Part shown: positions 1 to 5,814 of the stretch, piece by piece
Layout: every line of letters starts with the position of its first letter
Numbering within the stretch: the first letter of the stretch is position 1
From: an uncultured Porphyromonas sp.
GTDB lineage: Bacteria; Bacteroidota; Bacteroidia; Bacteroidales; Porphyromonadaceae
DNA length: 6,274 nt
Direction of reading: 5' to 3'
Assembly (NCBI GenBank): GCA_946997275.1
Contig: CAMPUN010000076.1
Location: forward strand, 1-6,274
Notes under the pieces: generated by a model
Databases searched by the model: none
The model's input: the letters and a program-made list of their open reading frames with translations, nothing else
Told to the model about the DNA's origin: nothing
Program-made: the position numbers and the translations under genes

Positions 1-97
1 TTCTCGCCTCGGTGAAGGATTCCTGTTTTCCACGGAGCTCTCTGGGATTTCTTCGGGAGAGATTGGTTATAGTGCGTCAGCCCGGAGGGAGAGCGTG

Positions 98-730
98 CTA
101 GAGCAAGCCGTATCTCCACAGGTAGATGATGCGCTCGGTGACCGCATCGTCCTCAACATGCTCAGGGTCAAACTTAACGTCCAGGTCCCCCCCATAGAAC
201 TTCGCAAAGAGGTTGTACCATGTCGCAGTAAGTCCTCCGTAGATAGACTTAACGATCTCATACCCAGTGGAGCCCGTCTGTCTATTGACCAGCTTGATGA
301 GGAGCAGTCCCTGTCCTAGCGTCAGATCTTTCATTCGTGGAGTGTAATCCCGGATCAGCTCCTTCTTGACACGAGCGAGATGTGCCTGGCGCTCACGCTT
401 TGTAGGTAGCGTCTCGGCATATTCGTACGTCTCGGTAATCGTTCGGCTGAGCTCCTCCGCGATGGGTAGGACCTTCTTGACGTCTCGTACGCGTCGCCAG
501 TAGGCATAGCGCTCAGTCTTTGAGAGAGGCTTGTGCGGAGTACCCGAGACATGTATCTCGGGTAGCAGGATGCCGACGAGATCCTCCTCAGCAAGCGTGT
601 CTGGAGCCTGCACGAGAGGCTCTCCGACATCGTTATAAATCGGAGATAAGTCACTTCCCCGCAGAGCCTTAGTCGATAGTAGCAGGAGGGGAACAAGCGA
701 TATGATGAAGAGCTTAGAGAAACATTTCAT
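98..730 (-). CDS. DUF4294 family exported protein
   Basis: This 210-residue protein has no established biochemical function. It starts with a basic residue and a hydrophobic stretch (about residues 5-22, FSKLFIISLVPLLLLSTKA), which looks like a signal peptide, so it is probably exported to the periplasm. The remainder is soluble and largely helical and charged. The block from about residue 75 to 200 (YAYWRRVRDVKKVLPIA, then a RDYTPRMKDLTLGQGLLLIKLV stretch and TGSTGYEIVKSIYGG) matches my memory of the Bacteroidota-specific DUF4294 family, and the length is normal for it. The ATG at 728-730 is followed at once by the signal peptide, which supports this start. It is divergent from the GIN-lipoprotein operon, and a -7 box on the minus strand lies about 65 bases upstream. 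Family assignment is fairly sure; the role is unknown. Confidence 0.85.
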   Translation of the reverse strand: MKCFSKLFIISLVPLLLLSTKALRGSDLSPIYNDVGEPLVQAPDTLAEEDLVGILLPEIHVSGTPHKPLSKTERYAYWRRVRDVKKVLPIAEELSRTITETYEYAETLPTKRERQAHLARVKKELIRDYTPRMKDLTLGQGLLLIKLVNRQTGSTGYEIVKSIYGGLTATWYNLFAKFYGGDLDVKFDPEHVEDDAVTERIIYLWRYGLL

Positions 731-764
731 AGTTGCAAATGGGGTGTCTTATGAGAGTATTTGT

Positions 765-802
765 TACCTTTGTCAACTGACATGAAGTACTAGACAAAGA
801 TA
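765..802. promoter_or_regulatory. Face-to-face -7 boxes forming an inverted repeat
   Basis: TACCTTTGTC at 765-774 and GACAAAGATA at 793-802 are inverted copies differing at one of ten positions, with an 18-base spacer. Each contains the Bacteroidota -7 consensus TAnnTTTG: TACCTTTG on the plus strand (765-772), pointing to the lipoprotein operon, and TATCTTTG on the minus strand (802-795), pointing to the DUF4294 gene. Predicted start sites would be near 779 (plus) and 788 (minus), giving leaders of about 60-70 bases. The -33 elements are weak: none is evident for the plus promoter, and TTG on the minus strand (828-826) has a long spacing of 23. The symmetry could equally be a regulator's operator. 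Confidence 0.5.
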
Positions 803-848
803 CAACTAATTGAAGTATCTCATATCAATCCTACTGACGAATCATACT

Positions 849-1697
849 ATGACTTATAAATCTATCCTAACCAGCTCACTACTAGTGCTCGCCATCCTCT
901 TGGGGTGTGGCATCTCTAGTTGCACTTACAAGAAAGGCTCCACTACAGTGGCGCAGCAAGAGATCAACTTTAAGAACTTTACGGCGATCAATGCGAATCA
1001 TGGCATCGAGCTTGAGATCACTCAAGGCGCAGAGTACTCCGTGTCGGTCTCTGCCCCTGAGAAATATATGGACGATCTCAAGATAGAGCAGGAAGGCGAG
1101 ACACTCTATGTCAGCTTGGCCAGCAAAGGCAAACGACTCCTCGACACCGACGAGATCACCGTACACATTACGATGCCATACATTACGCAGTTAGATCTAG
1201 CGGGTGCTGCTGAGGCTTGCTTCTTGGGACGCTTTGAGGCACCGCAGTTCACAGCTCACCTATCGGGCTCCTCTAATATTGAGGATCTCTCCGTCGTAGC
1301 AGACGAGGTGAGCATCGAGGCGACAGGTGCGAGCGAAGTATCAGGCACCGTACAGGCCACACGAGCTATGGTCAATCTATCGGGCGCCTCAGATCTTGAC
1401 CTCCTAGCCAATCAGCTAAGCCAGATGACAATGCAACTCGCAGGTAGCTCGGAGGCTGAGATAAAGGGATCTGTCACCACTCTGCAAGCTACGCTAGCGG
1501 GTGCCTCTGAGATCGATGGCGAAGAGCTGACTGTATCAGACCTAGACATATCCCTCGCAGGAGCTTCCTCGGCCGAGATTCGCAACAGCGGCAACCTACG
1601 CTACAAGCTCGCAGGCGCCTCTGAGCTTACCATCTACGGTTCGCCAAAGGTCCTCGACTCGCAGAGCGACCGCGCCTCATCCATTGAGATACGCTAA
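849..1697 (+). CDS. Head-GIN domain (DUF2807) lipoprotein
   Basis: The protein has 282 residues from the ATG at 849. An upstream in-frame TTG at 810 would add 13 residues ahead of a complete signal peptide and is less likely. Residues 4-24 form a lipoprotein signal with lipobox ISSC, predicting lipidation at Cys25 and anchoring in the inner or outer membrane. Residues about 40-275 fit the head-GIN/DUF2807 family: an N-terminal FTAINANHGIELEI segment, an ITVHITMPYI strand, and then a run of short beta segments each carrying G-A/S-A/S. These turns recur every 18-21 residues from Gly119 onward, as expected for a beta-solenoid. The family is labelled a putative adhesin, but no function is proven. 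It is the first gene of the probable operon, 18 bases before divIC. The family call is firm; any adhesive role is not shown. Confidence 0.88.
   Translation: MTYKSILTSSLLVLAILLGCGISSCTYKKGSTTVAQQEINFKNFTAINANHGIELEITQGAEYSVSVSAPEKYMDDLKIEQEGETLYVSLASKGKRLLDTDEITVHITMPYITQLDLAGAAEACFLGRFEAPQFTAHLSGSSNIEDLSVVADEVSIEATGASEVSGTVQATRAMVNLSGASDLDLLANQLSQMTMQLAGSSEAEIKGSVTTLQATLAGASEIDGEELTVSDLDISLAGASSAEIRNSGNLRYKLAGASELTIYGSPKVLDSQSDRASSIEIR
1200..1688 (+). repeat. Coding repeat of about 58 bases in the GIN lipoprotein
   Basis: Within the GIN gene a short motif of the form (A/S/T)G(A/S)(A/S) followed by E, D, N or S recurs eight times, with the glycine at residues 119, 140, 160, 179, 199, 218, 238 and 256. 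A ninth degenerate copy (R-A-S-S) is at 275-278. Steps are 21, 20, 19, 20, 19, 20, 18 and 19 residues. The codons differ between copies (GGT, GGC and GGA; GCT, GCC, AGC and TCC), so this is a structural protein repeat and not a recent DNA duplication. Confidence 0.85.
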
Positions 1698-1715
1698 CCT
1701 ACACCTTATCATACT

Positions 1716-2087
1716 ATGTCCTCTATCCGTCGGTTCGTAGAGCGTATCACCGGTCAGGTCAAAAGCTTTAGTGCAGAGCACCCCAAGCGTGCGCAAGCTA
1801 TCCTCTGTGGCTTGATCGTCTTGGGCATGGGTCTCTACACCTTCGTCATCAGTGACTCCAACCTCGGCAAGCAGCTCCGCTACTCGCATCGCATTCAATC
1901 GCTCACCGATGAGTGCAAGCGACTTGAGGAGGCTTATCAGAGCGACAGTCTGAAGATAGACAGCTATAAGCAGGACAAAGCTTCGCTAGAGCGTATCGCT
2001 CGTGAGGAGTACCGTATGCAACGCCCCGACGAAGTCGTCTTTCTCATCAAAGATAGACCCGAATCGGAGGATAGTGAGGGCAAATGA
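1716..2087 (+). CDS. divIC: Septum formation initiator, DivIC/FtsB family
   Basis: This 123-residue bitopic membrane protein resembles DivIC/FtsB, the small coiled-coil partner that links FtsL and FtsQ (DivIB) in the divisome and helps activate septal peptidoglycan synthesis. Visible features are a short basic cytoplasmic N-terminus (residues 1-27), one membrane helix (about 28-46, AILCGLIVLGMGLYTFVI), a periplasmic heptad-like helix (about 52-85, with leucines and charged residues), and the family's terminal block LERIAREEYRMQRPDEVVFLI at about 91-111. The last residues are acidic and look unstructured. Length is normal. The ATG follows the GIN stop by 18 bases, and the gene lies 43 bases before the next membrane protein. 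No Shine-Dalgarno sequence is evident, as is usual in Bacteroidota. The symbol is by family resemblance; ftsB would be equally apt. Confidence 0.9.
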   Translation: MSSIRRFVERITGQVKSFSAEHPKRAQAILCGLIVLGMGLYTFVISDSNLGKQLRYSHRIQSLTDECKRLEEAYQSDSLKIDSYKQDKASLERIAREEYRMQRPDEVVFLIKDRPESEDSEGK

Positions 2088-2130
2088 GCTAGCTTATCCA
2101 TCTTGACACACACTTTTCTAATAGCACCCT

Positions 2131-2499
2131 ATGTCTCAGCCATCCACCTCTCGTCAACGGGCGATCAATATCTGCTATAAGCTTGGGCTCACACTTATGT
2201 TCGGGAGCCTGCTCCTGCACCTCTTCTATCCAAGCGTGCTCTTTGGCTATCTACTCATGACGGGAGCGCTACTCTACACCACGCTCGTCGACAAGCGTGG
2301 TGTAGACCTGCGCACGAAGCGACTACGAGGCATGGCTCTCCTAGCGGGGATACTCTTTGTCTCGGGCTCCTACCTCTTTATCGTAGAGCAGTCATACTGG
2401 CGACTCGTGCTCATGATCGCGTCAGTCCTACTACTCTACTCCAATACAGTGCTCCTATACCACAAGCCTCAGGCGCCAAAGGATAACCAAGCAGACTAA
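2131..2499 (+). CDS. Small four-helix membrane protein of unknown function
   Basis: I do not recognise a characterised family for this 122-residue protein. It is mostly hydrophobic, with four probable membrane helices at about residues 14-32, 34-52, 67-86 and 89-109. A basic loop (VDKRGVDLRTKRLRG, about 53-67) between helices 2 and 3 should lie in the cytoplasm, which would also put both termini there. The N-terminus is polar and the C-terminus (HKPQAPKDNQAD) is hydrophilic. No catalytic motif is visible. It sits between divIC and the pseudouridine synthase, with gaps of 43 and 9 bases, so it is almost certainly co-transcribed. A link with cell division is possible from position but has no support in the sequence. 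It is a real gene, judging by its tight packing and clean membrane topology. Confidence 0.8.
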   Translation: MSQPSTSRQRAINICYKLGLTLMFGSLLLHLFYPSVLFGYLLMTGALLYTTLVDKRGVDLRTKRLRGMALLAGILFVSGSYLFIVEQSYWRLVLMIASVLLLYSNTVLLYHKPQAPKDNQAD

Positions 2500-2508
2500 T
2501 CACTCACC

Positions 2509-3534
2509 ATGCCCCCAAGACCCACCAAGAATATCCGCAAAGCTCCCCAGCGTGAGCGCGTCTACAGCTTCACAGCGGCTGAGTCAGGCGCACTCCTCGA
2601 GTTGCTTTTCCAGCTACTTCCACAGCTAAGTCGCACAACGGTCAAGCAGTTCCTGCGCAATCGTTGCGTCTTGCTGGAAGGGGTGACGACCACACAGTTT
2701 GACGCACCCGTTGCCATCGGAGACTCCATAGAGATCTACAATATAGGTACCGCCGAGGTGCTACAGCACCCGCTCATCGAGGAACTCTATCGTGACGAGC
2801 AGTTCATCGTCCTGCACAAGCGTCCAGGCATCCCCACCATCTCCGTGGGAGGCGCCAGCAAGAGTAGCCTCTTTCAGGTAGTGACACATCATCTTAAGAA
2901 GGTTGATCCCAACGAAAAGATCTTCCTCCTGAACCGTCTCGATCGGGACACCGAAGGGATCATCATCGTAGCGCGCGATCGACAGCTACAGCAAGACCTG
3001 CTAGCCGAATGGCGTAGCTTTGTCCTCGCCAATAGCTTCGAGGCGGTCGTCCTAGGCGCTCTCGACACCAGCAGTGGCGAGCTAACGACCCGCCCTACGA
3101 AAGATAAAAAGAGAGGCTCGGACAAGCGTCGCGCCTCCGCTTCATCCGGTAGAGACAAGAAGCCAGCCACCTTTAAAGCTAGCTACGAAGTACTCTCCAC
3201 CGGCCCTTACATCACGAGACTAAGTCTCTCACTACTCACACGCAATAACAGTATCCGCTCCACGCTCGCCAGCATAGGGCACCCGCTCCTAGGGGATCAC
3301 CGAGCCAGCGACTCCATCGCCCCAAGCCTCAGCAAGTACCTAGCGCTACGAGCCACCGAGCTAATCATCTTCCATCCCATCAAGAGACAGAAGATGCTGT
3401 TTACCATCGACACGCCCTTTGTCAACCTAGACAGGATCGCACAGACACGTCTCACCGCCGCCCAAAAGGAGGCTCTCGTCATCGAGGAGAGCGTGTCGCC
3501 TCAAGACAAAAAGCACTTTAGCAAACCGCAATAA
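2509..3534 (+). CDS. RluA-family RNA pseudouridine synthase, divergent
   Basis: This 341-residue protein belongs to the RluA family, which converts specific uridines of rRNA or tRNA to pseudouridine. Residues about 20-80 look like an S4 RNA-binding domain (LSRTTVKQFLRNRCVLLEG, then IGDSIEIYN). The catalytic domain follows at about 88-310. The active-site motif, usually HRLDxxTSG, reads NRLDRDTEG here, with the catalytic aspartate kept at Asp145. The later motif, usually GR(T/K)(H/N)QIR, reads TRNNSIR, and the following IGHPLLGD is intact. A lysine- and arginine-rich stretch (about 199-223) occupies the loop where relatives have a shorter segment. The substrate site cannot be assigned. The gene starts 9 bases after the membrane-protein stop and ends 22 bases before dsbD. 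The family call is sure; activity is likely but open because of the altered motifs. Confidence 0.85.
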   Translation: MPPRPTKNIRKAPQRERVYSFTAAESGALLELLFQLLPQLSRTTVKQFLRNRCVLLEGVTTTQFDAPVAIGDSIEIYNIGTAEVLQHPLIEELYRDEQFIVLHKRPGIPTISVGGASKSSLFQVVTHHLKKVDPNEKIFLLNRLDRDTEGIIIVARDRQLQQDLLAEWRSFVLANSFEAVVLGALDTSSGELTTRPTKDKKRGSDKRRASASSGRDKKPATFKASYEVLSTGPYITRLSLSLLTRNNSIRSTLASIGHPLLGDHRASDSIAPSLSKYLALRATELIIFHPIKRQKMLFTIDTPFVNLDRIAQTRLTAAQKEALVIEESVSPQDKKHFSKPQ

Positions 3535-3556
3535 AACCATTATTACTCCGAAGGTC

Positions 3557-5647
3557 ATGAAGCAACGCATAGCCTACATATTCCTGCTCTTCAGCATTCT
3601 CTTTGCTACTGGCTCCACCCTCGTCGCACAAATGGGTGGAATGGTCAACCCCGTCAAATTTTCGCAGCAGATTACCGACGACGGCAAGAAGATAGTCACA
3701 GTCTCCATCACCGCCAGCATCAATAACGGATGGCACCTCTATGATCAGAACCTACCTAAGGGTGGCCCCGTCCCGCTTACGTTTCATACGGACAAGCTCG
3801 TCGGTGCTAAGGCTCTCGGAGGCTTCAAGGCAAACAAACAGCCCAAAAGCTACATCGACGATATCTTCAATGTAGAGGTTCGCGAGTTTGACGGTAGCGT
3901 CACCTTCTCCCAGAGACTTGAGATAACGGACGCCAAGGCCTTTGCTTATGAAGGCTACCTCAAAGGTCAGGCCTGCCAAGACAACTGCGTGCAGGTAGAC
4001 TACGACTTCAACTTTAGCTCCAAGCAACTCTCCAAGCCACTGCTCGCCTTGGCAGCGTCCGCTCCATCTGATCAGACAACAGAGGAGGTGACGGCCACAG
4101 ACGCAGAGGCAGAGGTCGATAGCACAGAGACGTCAGCGCTCGCAGCGACTGACTCGCTCTCCGCTGAAGCTACCTCTGGGAGCATCTCAGAGGCAAGCTA
4201 CTGGGCGCCCGTCGTGGATCAGCTCAAAGCTTATGGCGATCGTAACCAAAAGCAGTCCAATGCGAGTCTTCTGTACATCTTCATCTACGGCTTCCTCGGT
4301 GGACTCATCGCTCTGATCACTCCCTGCGTATGGCCTATGATCCCGATGACGGTGAGCTTCTTCCTCAAGCGCACCAAGTCTCGCAAGGCTGCTATACGAG
4401 ATGCGATGATCTACGGACTCTCTATCATCGTCATATACGTAGCTCTAGGCCTGATCATCACCGCCATCTTTGGAGCGAGTGCCTTGAACAACCTAGCGAC
4501 CAACGCTGTCTTTAACATCATCTTCTTCCTCATACTAGTTCTCTTTGCCGTCTCCTTCTTTGGAGCCTTCGAACTAGTCCTACCAGCTAAGTGGACCAAC
4601 AAGATGGACTCCAAGGCAGACAGCACCACGGGTCTACTCTCCATCTTCTTTATGGCGTTTACCTTAGTGTTGGTATCCTTCTCCTGTACAGGTCCTATCA
4701 TCGGAACCCTGCTCGTACAGGCTGGTACCTCAGGCGAGATCGTTGCGCCCGCCATCGGCATGGTTGGCTTTGCGCTAGCACTAGCACTACCCTTCTCGCT
4801 CTTTGCCATCTTCCCCAACATGCTCCAGAGCATGCCGAAAAGTGGAGGCTGGCTCAACTCTGTCAAAGTGGTTCTCGGCTTCCTCGAGCTAGCACTCTCG
4901 CTCAAGTTCCTCTCCGTCGCCGACCTCGCTTACGGCTGGGGTATCCTCGACCGTGAGACCTTCCTCGCGCTCTGGATCATCATCTTTGCACTGCTAGGCT
5001 TCTATCTCCTCGGCAAGATCCGCCTACCGCACGACACGCCACTGGAGAAGATCAGCGTCTCTCGCCTCTTCATGGCGATCATCTCCCTAGCCTTCTCCGT
5101 CTATATGATACCAGGCCTGTGGGGCGCTCCGCTCAAAGCCATCACCGCCTTTGCTCCGCCACTCTACACGCAAGACTTCAACCTGTACGACGGCGAAGTG
5201 CATGCTCAGTTTGACGACTTCGACGCTGGTATGCGCTACGCACAGGAGACTGGCAAGCCTGTCCTACTAGACTTCTCAGGCTATGGCTGTGTCAACTGCC
5301 GTGAGATGGAAAACTCCGTTTGGATCGACCCCACCGTCAAGGGACTCCTCGAAGATGACTATGTCCTCATCACCCTCATGGTCGACGACAAGACCGCTCT
5401 GCCTAAGGTCATTGAGGTAGAGGAAAGTGGCTCCATCAAGAAGCTCCGCACCATCGGAGATAAGTGGAGCTACCTGCAACGTAGTAAGTTTGCAGCCAAT
5501 GCACAGCCTTACTACATAGCCCTTGATCCTGCCGGCAATCCTCTGAGCGCCTCGTATGCCCATGACACCGATATCAGCAAGTATATCGACTTCCTCAAGG
5601 GTGGTCTCAAGGAGTACGAAAAGCGTCAGAAGGAGCAGGCACAGTAG
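3557..5647 (+). CDS. dsbD: Thiol:disulfide interchange protein DsbD
   Basis: DsbD (696 residues) passes electrons from cytoplasmic thioredoxin across the inner membrane to periplasmic thiol proteins, through three cysteine pairs in turn. All three domains are present. After a signal peptide (1-24), the periplasmic N-terminal domain (about 28-155) carries Cys140 and Cys144. A linker rich in Ala, Ser, Thr, Glu and Asp (about 165-213) leads to eight membrane helices (about 235-530), with Cys257 in TPCVWPMIP and Cys377 in FSCTGPIIG. The C-terminal thioredoxin-like domain (about 535-690) has the CVNC active site at Cys578-Cys581 and a likely cis-proline at Pro651. Only three residues separate the N-domain cysteines, against five in E. 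coli. The ATG at 3557 gives a complete signal peptide. It is the last gene of the operon and is followed by a terminator hairpin. Confidence 0.95.
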   Translation: MKQRIAYIFLLFSILFATGSTLVAQMGGMVNPVKFSQQITDDGKKIVTVSITASINNGWHLYDQNLPKGGPVPLTFHTDKLVGAKALGGFKANKQPKSYIDDIFNVEVREFDGSVTFSQRLEITDAKAFAYEGYLKGQACQDNCVQVDYDFNFSSKQLSKPLLALAASAPSDQTTEEVTATDAEAEVDSTETSALAATDSLSAEATSGSISEASYWAPVVDQLKAYGDRNQKQSNASLLYIFIYGFLGGLIALITPCVWPMIPMTVSFFLKRTKSRKAAIRDAMIYGLSIIVIYVALGLIITAIFGASALNNLATNAVFNIIFFLILVLFAVSFFGAFELVLPAKWTNKMDSKADSTTGLLSIFFMAFTLVLVSFSCTGPIIGTLLVQAGTSGEIVAPAIGMVGFALALALPFSLFAIFPNMLQSMPKSGGWLNSVKVVLGFLELALSLKFLSVADLAYGWGILDRETFLALWIIIFALLGFYLLGKIRLPHDTPLEKISVSRLFMAIISLAFSVYMIPGLWGAPLKAITAFAPPLYTQDFNLYDGEVHAQFDDFDAGMRYAQETGKPVLLDFSGYGCVNCREMENSVWIDPTVKGLLEDDYVLITLMVDDKTALPKVIEVEESGSIKKLRTIGDKWSYLQRSKFAANAQPYYIALDPAGNPLSASYAHDTDISKYIDFLKGGLKEYEKRQKEQAQ

Positions 5648-5667
5648 CCAGCTTCTCTAGTTACTTA

Positions 5668-5705
5668 GAGCGAGTCTCTGCCACTTTGATGGTAGAGACT
5701 CGCTT
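5668..5705 (+). terminator. Hairpin terminator after dsbD
   Basis: The arms at 5669-5683 and 5690-5704 pair over 15 bases with a single G-U wobble (G5680 with T5693), and a further G-U pair at 5668/5705 is possible. The loop is six bases, CTTTGA. The stem begins 21 bases after the dsbD stop codon. The downstream tract (TACTTTATAGT) is only moderately T-rich, so termination may be imperfect or the stem may mainly protect the mRNA end. It most likely separates the dsbD operon from the flavodoxin gene. Confidence 0.75.
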
Positions 5706-5749
5706 ACTTTATAGTATAGCCAGCGGGTCATTTTACCTAGGTTAAGGTA

Positions 5750-5780
5750 TTGACTGGTGCAAAGATAGCCTCTACCTTTG
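5750..5780 (+). promoter_or_regulatory. Bacteroidota-type promoter of the flavodoxin gene
   Basis: TTG at 5750-5752 and TACCTTTG at 5773-5780 match the -33 and -7 elements used by the Bacteroidota primary sigma factor, with 20 bases between them, which is within the usual spacing. Transcription should begin near 5787, giving a short A-rich leader of about 28 bases before the ATG at 5815. The -7 box is also the right arm of an imperfect inverted repeat (5759-5767 with 5773-5781, 8 of 9 matching). Confidence 0.7.
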
Positions 5781-5814
5781 CAAATAGAAATACCAACATA
5801 ACGTTTCAAAGCAA

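Noticed and set aside
1..97. Sequence downstream of the DUF4294 gene
   Set aside because: I see no start codon with a convincing product and only a five-base stem flanking the TTTCTTCGGG region, too weak to call a terminator. It may be the edge of a neighbouring gene outside the window.
2..319. Open plus-strand frame running from the left edge, antisense to the DUF4294 gene
   Set aside because: It overlaps a well-supported gene on the other strand, its product matches nothing I know, and low stop frequency opposite a coding region is common at this base composition.
810..848. TTG start that would extend the GIN lipoprotein by 13 residues
   Set aside because: The ATG at 849 already gives a complete lipoprotein signal with a normal distance to Cys25; the extension would add a second hydrophobic piece ahead of it.
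2889..3170. Minus-strand frame opposite the pseudouridine synthase
   Set aside because: It is the reverse of the catalytic-domain coding sequence and yields an Arg/Ser-rich product with no recognisable features.
4056..4199. Ala/Ser/Thr/Glu/Asp-rich stretch in DsbD considered as a repeat or insertion
   Set aside because: It has no regular period and lies exactly between the N-terminal domain and the first membrane helix, where a flexible linker is expected.
4411..4905. 164-residue minus-strand reading frame inside dsbD
   Set aside because: It lies opposite the membrane domain of DsbD, whose motifs are intact; its product is low-complexity, rich in Lys, Ser and Ala, as expected from the reverse of hydrophobic codons.
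4591..4956. 121-residue plus-strand frame overlapping dsbD in another frame
   Set aside because: The product has the high Arg, His and Cys content typical of an out-of-frame read, and it lies wholly inside DsbD.
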